Of a DNA stretch of 10,416 nt, positions 1 to 7,300 are shown piece after piece; the first letter of the stretch is position 1; each line of letters starts with the position of its first letter. This DNA comes from Paludibacteraceae bacterium. GTDB lineage: Bacteria; Bacteroidota; Bacteroidia; Bacteroidales; Paludibacteraceae. The DNA lies in the NCBI GenBank assembly GCA_017560605.1, contig JAFZEQ010000029.1:1-10416 (forward strand), given 5' to 3'. A model generated the notes under the pieces. It had not been told where the DNA came from. It did not search any database and saw nothing but the letters and a program-made list of their open reading frames with translations. A program made the position numbers and the translations under genes.

Positions 1-41
1 TCTAATAAATTAAGGTATAATCAATTAAAATTTAACGTATT

Positions 42-1226
42 ATGAAAAAACTTTACACTCTTGCTTTGTCATTATGTATGGTACTTGGCGCAGTAGCCAA
101 CCCAACAGTGGGTACTCCACGCAATGCTTATCAACTTAGTCCAAAATCAGCCAATTTAACTTTTGAGCTCGCTCCAGGTTTGAAGAAAGCTCCTGCAGCT
201 ACTACTGGTCTTCAATACGACGCTACCGAGGCTATTGAGGTTACTTATAACGCTGGTGACGCACTTGAGGTAACTACCGACTACATCAGCCAAGGTCAAG
301 TATACATCGACGTGATTGCAGCTGACTACAGCAGCTCAACATCACTCTTGCTCTTCGTACAAGCTCTTGACGAGAATGGCAATGTACCTGCTGGTACTTA
401 TCCTATCACTAGCACTCCTGCTTATGGTACAGCTTATGCTTCTCAAGGTTACAGCGCACAATATGGTGTGACACCTTGCGCATACTTCCCATTGGTAGTT
501 AAAGAGGATGGCGTATACGTCACTACTCCAATGTTCTTCATGGTAAGTGGTTCTGTAACTATCGAGTACGTAGATAGCAAAATGAAATTGACTATCGACG
601 CAGTTAACTCTAACGGCGTAGCTGGTAAAGTGGTTCTTGATCCTGCTGCAGAAGAGACTACAGGTCTTCAATATGACGAGCAAACAGGTAGCGTAAACCG
701 TGCTTATACTACCGAGGATCATTTAGCAGTTGACTTGGAGTATGCAGCTAGCGGTCAAATCTATGTAGATGTTGTTGCAGCTGATATGAGTGATCAAATG
801 TCATTGTTGTTCTTTGCTAACACTACTGATCCTGAGGTAGGTGTTCCAGCTGGCGTATATCCATTGTCTGCAACTCCTGCTTACGGTACTGCATATGCTT
901 CACAAGGTTATGTAGCAGGTCAAGGCGTATGGCCATGCTTCTACAGCACATTGGTTGAGGAAGCTGGTACATTGTATCTCGATAAACTATACTACATGGT
1001 TGCTGGTCAAATCGAGGTAGGTAAAGTAGATGGTAAACTTACTATGGTGATCGACGCTGTTAACTCATATGGTGTACCTGTTCATATCACTTACAACGTT
1101 ACTCCAACCGCTGTTGAGGATGTGACTACTGTTGCTGGCAACGTTGAGAAACACCTCGAGAACGGTCAACTCGTAATCATCAAGAACGGCGTTAAGTACA
1201 ACGCAACTGGTTCTGTGGTGAAATAA
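42..1226 (+). CDS. Secreted protein with two tandem copies of an unrecognised ~145-residue domain
   Basis: The protein has 394 residues. Residues 1-20 form a signal peptide: basic MKK, a hydrophobic core, and likely cleavage near AVA-N, so it is exported. Residues 54-199 and 206-350 are two copies of one domain. Both open with TTGLQYD, both contain GQ(V/I)Y(I/V)DV(I/V)AAD and PAYGTAYASQGY, and both end near a IDAVNS block. Each copy has one central cysteine, at 146 and 299. The pattern suggests beta-rich folds. The last ~25 residues (ENGQLVIIKNGVKYNATG...) resemble the short C-terminal tails of Bacteroidetes proteins that go through type IX secretion, but this is a weak match. Codon use leans to GGT, GCT, ACT and CTT, unlike the AT-rich genes just downstream, which may point to high expression. 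I do not recognise the domain family and assign no function. No promoter is visible in the 41 bases upstream. ATG 42 is the only sensible start. Confidence 0.85.
   Translation: MKKLYTLALSLCMVLGAVANPTVGTPRNAYQLSPKSANLTFELAPGLKKAPAATTGLQYDATEAIEVTYNAGDALEVTTDYISQGQVYIDVIAADYSSSTSLLLFVQALDENGNVPAGTYPITSTPAYGTAYASQGYSAQYGVTPCAYFPLVVKEDGVYVTTPMFFMVSGSVTIEYVDSKMKLTIDAVNSNGVAGKVVLDPAAEETTGLQYDEQTGSVNRAYTTEDHLAVDLEYAASGQIYVDVVAADMSDQMSLLFFANTTDPEVGVPAGVYPLSATPAYGTAYASQGYVAGQGVWPCFYSTLVEEAGTLYLDKLYYMVAGQIEVGKVDGKLTMVIDAVNSYGVPVHITYNVTPTAVEDVTTVAGNVEKHLENGQLVIIKNGVKYNATGSVVK
201..638 (+). repeat. Coding repeat copy 1 (domain 1 of the secreted protein)
   Basis: This stretch encodes residues 54-199, from TTGLQYD to the KVVL strand. 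It aligns along its length with copy 2 at 657-1091. The DNA is clearly diverged while the protein motifs are kept, which indicates an old intragenic duplication held by selection. Confidence 0.8.
657..1091 (+). repeat. Coding repeat copy 2 (domain 2 of the secreted protein)
   Basis: This stretch encodes residues 206-350 and is the partner of copy 1. The best kept blocks are TTGLQYD, GQIYVDVVAAD, PAYGTAYASQGY and the VIDAVNSYGV strand. Confidence 0.8.
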
Positions 1227-1259
1227 TCGGTTAGACGGTTAGTATCGGTTAGACGGTTA
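1227..1259 (+). repeat. 15-bp direct repeat, four CGGTTA units
   Basis: The 15-mer TCGGTTAGACGGTTA occurs at 1227-1241 and again at 1245-1259, giving an 18-bp period. Each copy itself contains two CGGTTA units, so four units lie in 33 bp. It starts directly after the stop codon at 1224-1226 and ends about 11 bp before the terminator stem. It is non-coding and its role is unknown. Confidence 0.85.
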
Positions 1260-1270
1260 ATCGAAACAGA

Positions 1271-1296
1271 AAAGAGCCTTTCGGGGCTCTTTTTTT
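1271..1296 (+). terminator. Intrinsic terminator of the secreted-protein gene
   Basis: The stem AAAGAGCC (1271-1278) pairs with GGCTCTTT (1285-1292) around a 6-nt loop and runs into a T-tract ending at 1296. It lies 45 bp after the stop codon. The T-tract also forms part of the -33 element of the following promoter. Confidence 0.9.
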
Positions 1297-1325
1297 GCTC
1301 AATTCAAAAAAAAGCAGTATCTTTG
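1294..1325 (+). promoter_or_regulatory. Bacteroidetes-type promoter for the SanA-like gene
   Basis: The -33 box TTTG is at 1294-1297 and the -7 box TATCTTTG (TAnnTTTG) at 1318-1325, with a 20-nt spacer that matches the housekeeping sigma consensus of this phylum. Transcription should start near 1332, leaving a leader of about 50 nt before ATG 1384. Confidence 0.8.
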
Positions 1326-1383
1326 CGACCTATTTTATTAAATATACAAAATAATTGGTTTTATTTTAACTTGCAATTAGCAT

Positions 1384-1971
1384 ATGAGAAGAATAATATT
1401 GTATATTATACTGATAAGTGTTGTTGTAGCAGCGGCATGTAATATTCTGGTGTTGAGTATGTCTTCGGATAAATGCTATGACGATATTAGTGAACTTCCG
1501 CATTCTACGTATGGCATACTATTGGGGACAGGGCGTACACATGAACCAAGTCCGTACTATGATGCTCGCGTACAGGCAGCTATCGACTTGTATCAAGCAG
1601 GTAAGATAGATTATATCTTTATCTCAGGTGAGAATGATTTGGATGGCTATAACGAGGTAGATGAGATGCGTGATCAAATCAGTGAGGTAGTACCTGCTGA
1701 CCGTATTATATGTGATGCTGCTGGTAATAGCACATGGGCTTCGATTAATAATTTTGGCGATATGTTTGGATATCAAACAACTGTAACGATTATTTCGCAG
1801 AAATTTCATAATCAGCGAGCAATCTATTTGAGCGAGTTGGTGTTTACTGAAGAGACGATGGCTTATAATGCCAAAGATACAGACATCAAGTGGTTGCATG
1901 CCTACCACCTCGTGCGCGAAACATTGGCACGAACCAAAGAGGTGATTTTATCTCCATTGAGAATATTGTAA
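1384..1971 (+). CDS. sanA: SanA/YdcF-family (DUF218) membrane-anchored protein
   Basis: The protein has 195 residues. Residues 3-26 are one hydrophobic N-terminal segment, probably an uncleaved anchor that leaves the rest in the periplasm. The DUF218 domain follows. It shows the GILLGTGR strand and loop (44-51), YYDARVQAAIDLYQAGKIDYIFISGEN (58-84), NEV (90-92), DRIICDAAG (107-114), and the block IISQKFHNQRA (136-146), which is the most SanA-like feature. In enterobacteria SanA is an inner-membrane protein affecting vancomycin exclusion at high temperature and the envelope barrier; the biochemical activity is not settled. At 195 residues it is shorter than E. coli SanA (about 239), mainly at the C-terminus. 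The AAAC at 16-19 could suggest a lipobox, but the -3 residue is poor and a membrane anchor fits better. It appears monocistronic, with its own promoter and a terminator further downstream. Confidence 0.85.
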   Translation: MRRIILYIILISVVVAAACNILVLSMSSDKCYDDISELPHSTYGILLGTGRTHEPSPYYDARVQAAIDLYQAGKIDYIFISGENDLDGYNEVDEMRDQISEVVPADRIICDAAGNSTWASINNFGDMFGYQTTVTIISQKFHNQRAIYLSELVFTEETMAYNAKDTDIKWLHAYHLVRETLARTKEVILSPLRIL

Positions 1972-2128
1972 TATTAAAACTAACATATAAAATTAAGAAT
2001 CTAAATGCTTTGAATAGTGATAAGCGTAAGAAATTGATACCAATCTTAAAAAGAACAAAGATAAAAGTTAAAGAGTGTGTTGAAACTTTTTAAAAACTAA
2101 TAAATACATTCAATAGCATATTAAAAAT

Positions 2129-2160
2129 AGCCAGTAAGAGATTTCTTGCTGGCTTTTTTT
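2129..2160 (+). terminator. Intrinsic terminator downstream of the SanA-like gene
   Basis: AGCCAGTAAGA (2129-2139) pairs with TCTTGCTGGCT (2144-2154), with one U-G pair and the loop GATT, followed by a run of T to 2160. The stop codon is about 157 bp upstream. The 1972-2128 stretch between them is AT-rich and shows no convincing gene. The transcript therefore has a long 3' untranslated region or carries something I cannot recognise. Confidence 0.9.
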
Positions 2161-2177
2161 GTTAAAATGAGCAAAGA

Positions 2178-2209
2178 TTTGGTTGTGTGAAAAAATAATT
2201 GTAAATTTG
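2178..2209 (+). promoter_or_regulatory. Bacteroidetes-type promoter for the lipoprotein/Sel1-TonB operon
   Basis: The -33 box TTTG is at 2178-2181 and the -7 box TAAATTTG at 2202-2209, with exactly 20 nt between them. The predicted transcription start is near 2216. This excludes the in-frame ATG at 2183, which lies inside the promoter, and supports ATG 2237 as the real start of the next gene. Confidence 0.82.
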
Positions 2210-2236
2210 CACACGAAAATAAATCAGGTGTCTTTT

Positions 2237-3088
2237 ATGAAACGATTTTTTCAATTAGCTATGGTCCTAGTGCTGTTGACAGCGTGTGCCGATAAGAGCT
2301 ATAATACGTTGGCTATAAATGGTATGAAGGGCAGGGTGAAGACTGTTAAAACCTCGTGCTTCTTTACCACAGTAGAGGACGGGAAAGTGCAGAAGGATGC
2401 ATTGATGGATTATATAATAACAGACAATTATTTGTCTTTTTATCCTATGTGTGAAGCTCACTATAATAAAAAAGGCAATATTATCAAGCAAGAGGTGTAT
2501 GATAATAGACATAAGTTACAAAGTGTGATAGAGAGTGACTATATTGGAAACTATAGAATATCCAATAAACTAAAAGATAGTAAAGGCAAACTACAAAGCT
2601 CATCAGAGATAGCTGTAGAGCATGGTCAGGCAGTAGGATACCAATATTATAATGTTAATTTTCCTGACAATTATGATGTGAGAGAATGCTGCTTTAATGG
2701 TCTGCAGGTAGAGTCATATATGCTATATCGTGACACGATCCCTAGTGTGCAGATATTGTATGAATACAAGAATAATCTGATGTCAAAATCTATAACTAAG
2801 GATCTAGAGAATAGTTCTACTTATATCATTTCACAAGAATGGCTAAGCAACGGGCAACTAACTTCAGTGGTTGAGACGCAAAACGATGAGGTGGTACTCA
2901 AGATCAATTTAGAGTACGATCATAAGAAACTACTAGTGCAGTATTCGCGCAAGGCAAAGATGCATGATCCAGAGGCTTATAAGTTTGAATATACCAGTTT
3001 TGATGTAAAAGACAACTGGCTAGAGCGAGTGGTGCATGTAAATGGTAAACCATTGCTCATCGAACAACGTGTGATAGAATATTATTAA
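2237..3088 (+). CDS. Lipoprotein of unknown function with YD-like beta repeats
   Basis: With the start at ATG 2237 the protein has 283 residues. Residues 1-17 (MKRFFQLAMVLVLLTAC) are a lipoprotein signal with lipobox LTAC, so Cys17 would be lipidated. The following ADKS lacks the acidic run typical of Bacteroidetes surface-export signals, so a periplasm-facing location is likelier. The body is rich in short strands such as HYNKKGNIIKQEVYD (75-89), SKGKLQSSSE and LEYDHKKLLVQY (225-236), and it ends DNWLERVVHVNGKPLLIEQ then VIEYY. This resembles degenerate YD/RHS-like strands of small Bacteroidetes lipoproteins, not a true RHS toxin, since there is no core or toxin domain. The next gene starts 7 bp downstream, so the two are cotranscribed and may work together. 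A longer version from ATG 2183 is rejected because it begins between the -33 and -7 boxes. The function is unknown. Confidence 0.82.
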   Translation: MKRFFQLAMVLVLLTACADKSYNTLAINGMKGRVKTVKTSCFFTTVEDGKVQKDALMDYIITDNYLSFYPMCEAHYNKKGNIIKQEVYDNRHKLQSVIESDYIGNYRISNKLKDSKGKLQSSSEIAVEHGQAVGYQYYNVNFPDNYDVRECCFNGLQVESYMLYRDTIPSVQILYEYKNNLMSKSITKDLENSSTYIISQEWLSNGQLTSVVETQNDEVVLKINLEYDHKKLLVQYSRKAKMHDPEAYKFEYTSFDVKDNWLERVVHVNGKPLLIEQRVIEYY

Positions 3089-3095
3089 ATAAAAA

Positions 3096-4232
3096 ATGCT
3101 TATGAAAAAGAAATTATTTTTAGGTTTATTATGCATAATGACTCTACCTGTTTGGGCAGGTGGGGAGCTTTCGTACAAGATAGGTCTTGACTATCTGATA
3201 CAAAGAAACTACAAGGAGGCGCTGTTTTGGTTAAACAAAGCAGCCGACGATGGTAATGTAGATGCACTATCATCTATAGCTTTATGTTACTATGGTGGAT
3301 TTGGAGTAGAGCAGAATTATAAACAGGCATTAGAGTGGTATAAAAAGGCAGCAGAAAAAGGCGATGGCAATGCCCTGCATATGATTGGTACATGCTATAT
3401 GTATGGTCTGGGTGTAAAAATGAGCGCATCCAAAGCTATAAAATATTATCAAGAAGCCGTAGATAAAAATTGCATTTATGCTATGACCGATTTAGCGAAT
3501 TGTTACTATAATGGTCTGGGCGTTAAGTGCAATAAGCCAAAAGCAGTGGCTCTGTGGACTCAGGCAGCAGAACTGGGTGAGTCAAGTGCTCAATTGCAGC
3601 TATCAAGTTGTTATGCAAAAGGTGATGGAGTAGATAAAGATCAGGAGAAATCAATTTATTGGTGCAAAAAATCCGCAGAACAAGGTAACGCTCAAGCTCA
3701 ATATAAATACGCAAACTTTTGTATAGATAGCGATAACTACGAAGAGGCAGCAATATGGTTACTTAAGGCATCAAACCAAGGTCATGAGCAAGCTAAAAAT
3801 CAGCTAGAATTGGTTACAGATTTTATGCATTATAGAACTGTTAATGTTGGGACTGCAAATGACACAACGAATGGGGAGGAGATATTTGTCGTAGTTGATT
3901 CTATGCCAGAATTTCCTGGTGGACTACAGGCGATGATGAAATTTCTACAGGAGAATGTGACTTATCCTATTATAGCGCAAGAGAATAATATACAAGGACG
4001 TGTTATTTGCCAGTTTGTAGTAGAGAAAGACGGTCGCATCACGAATATACAAGTGCTAAGATCATCAGGTGAAAAATCGCTAGATAAAGAAGCGGTTCGC
4101 GTAATCAGCACTATGCCTAACTGGTCACCTGGCAGTGCATTTGGTAAGCCCGTGCGTGTTAAATATACCATTCCTATCAATTTTAGGCTAGAAGATGATA
4201 AAACCAAACGTAAAAAAGGAAAAAATAAATAA
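3096..4232 (+). CDS. Exported Sel1-repeat protein with C-terminal TonB domain
   Basis: The protein has 378 residues. It begins with a signal peptide (cleavage likely VWA-GG near 21-22); ATG 3102, giving MKKKLFLG, is an equally good start. Residues ~24-233 hold six Sel1/TPR-type helical repeats. The central ones keep an exact 36-residue register starting at 58, 94, 130, 166 and 202, with the typical CYYxGxGVxxNxxKAxxWxxKAAExG pattern. A linker (234-266) leads to a TonB C-terminal domain at ~267-365: DSMPEFPGG, YPIIAQENNIQGRV, FVVEKDGRI, LDKEAVRVI, MPNW, PGSAFGKPVRVKYTIPINF. The tail is basic (KTKRKKGKNK). There is no retained N-terminal transmembrane anchor and no proline-rich span, so it is not a classical ExbB/ExbD-coupled TonB. 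It probably acts in the periplasm as a scaffold that touches outer-membrane partners (inference). It is second in an operon with the lipoprotein gene, 7 bp apart. Confidence 0.88.
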   Translation: MLMKKKLFLGLLCIMTLPVWAGGELSYKIGLDYLIQRNYKEALFWLNKAADDGNVDALSSIALCYYGGFGVEQNYKQALEWYKKAAEKGDGNALHMIGTCYMYGLGVKMSASKAIKYYQEAVDKNCIYAMTDLANCYYNGLGVKCNKPKAVALWTQAAELGESSAQLQLSSCYAKGDGVDKDQEKSIYWCKKSAEQGNAQAQYKYANFCIDSDNYEEAAIWLLKASNQGHEQAKNQLELVTDFMHYRTVNVGTANDTTNGEEIFVVVDSMPEFPGGLQAMMKFLQENVTYPIIAQENNIQGRVICQFVVEKDGRITNIQVLRSSGEKSLDKEAVRVISTMPNWSPGSAFGKPVRVKYTIPINFRLEDDKTKRKKGKNK

Positions 4233-4249
4233 TTTGTATGAAATGATCA

Positions 4250-4283
4250 AAAAAGAAGCGATGGATTTCCATCGCTTCTTTTT
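4250..4283. terminator. Bidirectional intrinsic terminator between convergent genes
   Basis: A perfect 15-bp inverted repeat (4250-4264 with 4269-4283) surrounds the loop ATTT. The core GAAGCGATGG/CCATCGCTTC is flanked by A5 and T5 (six A at 4249-4254), so each strand has a U-tract after the hairpin. It sits between the stop of the Sel1-TonB gene (4232) and the stop of the BspA-like gene (4304) and can end both transcripts. Confidence 0.93.
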
Positions 4284-4303
4284 GTTTCTAATATAAGGTT
4301 CTT

Positions 4304-7300
4304 TTATCTTCTGAGATTAGCGTCGCTACAAACCACTAGGTTTACTGAGCTAGTTGGCCATCCAAAGCCCGAGTAGCGTAGTTGCTCAATGGTTCCGCCA
4401 AAATAAATGGTCGTTAGTGCGTTACAGCCATAGAACGCATTCCAGTTGACGTTGCGTATTGAACTAGGGATTCTGACTGTCTTAAGCGAATAGCAGTAAT
4501 TGAATGTCTCGCCGTATATATTTGAAATACCAGATGGAATTGACAAGGATGTCAATGACGAACAACCATAGAAAGCTCCGTTGTCAATATTTTTTACGCT
4601 GCTAGGTATGGATAGATTTTTGAGCGAAGAGCAGTTTCTGAATGCATAGTATCCAATGCTCTTAACGCTACTAGGAATAGTGATGCTGGTGAGTGATGAA
4701 CACCCAGAGAATGCATAATCGTTGATGCTAGTCATACTACTAGGTAGACTGACTGATTTGAGTGATGAGCAACCCGCAAACATCTCTGATTCAATCTCCT
4801 TGACGCAGTTCGGTAACGATATGGATTTGAGTGAAGAACAATATTGGATAACCCTATGTCCTAGGCTCTTAAGTGAACTAGGTATGGTTAGTGTATGTAA
4901 TGATGAGCAGCCATAGAAGGCCTGGTTGCCAATACTGCTAACGCTGCTAGGTAATGTGACAGATTGCAACGAGCGGCAGTTGATAAATGCCTCTTGGCCA
5001 ATTGTCTTGACGGTGCTAGAGATGCTGATGCTGGATAGGTTGTTGCAATCACGGAATGCTGCTTCGCCTATATCCTTAACTCCGCTAGGTATGCTTATAG
5101 ACCTGAGTGCTGAACAACCCTCAAAAGCTTGGTTGCCAATGCTGGTTGCGCTACCAGGTATGCTGACACTATTGAGTGATTTGCAGTTGTAGTACGCAGC
5201 ATATGGTATTGTTTTAACGCCATTAGGTATTGCCGCAGATCGTAGTGCTGAATTGGCAAAGGCGCCGTCTCCTATATGCTTTAGTTGACTAGGAAGATTG
5301 ATCTTTTGCAAGGATGCACATCCGTTGAAGGCATAGTCTTCGATGCGACTAACTGATGCTGGTAGATATACTGAATCAAGATTGTTGTAGTTCATGAAAG
5401 CTTTAGAAGCAATACATGTAGTACCTTTTTCTACCTTAATGTATGTGTGAGCTGGCATGTCACCATTATATTTATACAGTATGGCGCCTACATACACTAC
5501 ACCTTGTGTTTGTTGCTGAAACCACTTGGTGTTTTCTACTGCCTGTGTTCCTAGTTTGCTCATGGTCTTTGGTATGTGTAGTGAGCTAAGTGCAGAACAC
5601 TTATTAAAAGCATAATTACCTATCTGCGTTACGCTATCACCCAGATGGGCTGATTGAAGGTTGCTGCAACCACTAAACGCAGACTGTCCAATACTCTTAA
5701 CGCTACTAGGCAAAACGATGGTTTGTAGGGTGGAGTTGTTGCTGAACTTGCTATCAGCAATGTTTTTAATAGGTTTGTCCATTGTTATTACACCTACGCC
5801 GTTGTAGGTGTTGCTGATAACTGTAGCGTCTGAACTACTGAACTCTATTGTTTGACCATTGGTTGTCGTGTAGTAAATTTGATTACTAGGGTGTAGCACC
5901 TTGGCGTTATCTGGTTTGTCTTGAATTTTGGCTTTGTCTAGACCGCTAAATAGAAAGCCTGGGATCTGCTCTACATCCTTGCCAAACTGCAAGCTAGTGA
6001 TCTGTGTGCTAATATTATGAAATGGTTGTGATGCTGTGTAGTTTTTGGCATTCCAAATGATGGTATTAATAGAACTACAGTCCTCCAAAATATTATTACC
6101 TACACTGTTCAGGTTGGCAGGGAAAGTAAATGATTTGAGTGATTTGCAGCCTTTGAAAGCATTGTCAGCAATAGAGGTTACACTGTCATGTAGTGATATC
6201 TTGGTTAGTGCCGTCATATCTTGGCACATATAACTAGAAATATGCGTGATGCTAGGTCCTACTACAAATTCTGTAATCTGATGTTTGATAGTGTTAAAAG
6301 GTGATGATGTAGCTTGATAGTCTCGTGGCATCCACTTGATAGAGCGTAGTTCGTTACACCCCTCGAAAGCAGAATTTGCAATTTTAGTTACTTGTTCGGG
6401 TATAGTGATTTGTTGTAATTTGCTGTTTTTAAAAGCTTCTTCATTAATCTCTTTGATGGAAGCTGGTAGTTCGATTGTAGTTAAGGCATTACAATCCTTA
6501 AATGTCTTGCTTTCGATCTTAGTAGCAGTTGTCGGTATTTGGATGGATGTTAAGGATTTGCATCCTTCAAAGCAGCTAGCAGGTATATTGCCCAGCTCGT
6601 TAGGGAGACTTACAGATTTCAGGTTAGAGCAACCAGCAAATAGGCCAATACCTATGTTCTTAATATCCTTGTTGATGCTGATTTGACTGAGCGATATACA
6701 GTTGCTAAATGCATGATTACCAATTGTTTGTACACCTGCTGGAATGTTGATAGTCTTAAGTGCAGAACAATCGCTAAAAGCGTTGTTACCGATGCTCTCG
6801 ATGGTGCTGGGAAGTTGGATTTCTGTTACGGAAAAAAGACCTTGACACAAACTAGCGGGTATATGTTTTACTTGTTCGCCAAACTTGAATGTGTGTATTT
6901 TACCTTTTATCGAAGTGATAGGTGAAGCAGATGAACGATGGCTACAGTTGCTAGCTAACCAGGTTATGGTACTGAGTGAATTGCAGTACTCAAACACATT
7001 CTCACCCAGAATTGTTAGACCTACGGGTATAGTGAACTCTGTGAGCGAGGTGCAGTTAGAAAAAGCTTTGTTATCTATAGTCTTGACATTATCTGGCAAT
7101 GCTATCGATTCTAGCGTGTAGCAGTCAGCAAAAGCTTCTTGCCCAATCTGCTGTATACTGCTAGGCATATTTACATTAGCTAGCATCTGGCAACTTTTGA
7201 AGGCGCGGTCACCTATCTTTGTTACGCTCTCTGGTATCGTTACCGAAGTTAGTGTAGCACAATAACTAAATGCTCCATCTGCTATACCTGTGACTGTGTA

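Noticed and set aside
1432..1440. AAAC at residues 16-19 of the SanA-like protein as a lipobox
   Set aside because: The -3 residue is Ala and hydrophobicity continues well past the cysteine, as in a membrane anchor.
2056..2063. CAAAGATA, a possible minus-strand -7 promoter box downstream of the SanA-like gene
   Set aside because: It has no -33 partner and no gene to drive; it would only transcribe antisense to the SanA-like gene, so chance is likelier.
1890..2093. 67-codon plus-strand frame overlapping the end of the SanA-like gene
   Set aside because: It starts deep inside the SanA coding region in another frame, has no promoter of its own, and its product resembles no family.
2183..2236. 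Longer N-terminus for the lipoprotein, from ATG 2183
   Set aside because: This ATG lies between the -33 and -7 boxes, so it would not be transcribed, and the extension would place 18 residues before a good lipoprotein signal.
4412..5386. Regular 69-bp repeats that could suggest a CRISPR array or minisatellite
   Set aside because: The period equals 23 codons, the frame is open throughout, and the translation is a classic leucine-rich repeat, so they are coding repeats.
4722..7121. Several open frames of 62-116 codons on the plus strand within the BspA-like gene
   Set aside because: They are antisense shadows. The 69-bp repeat of the minus-strand gene keeps the opposite frames free of stops, and their translations show only repeated low-complexity patterns.
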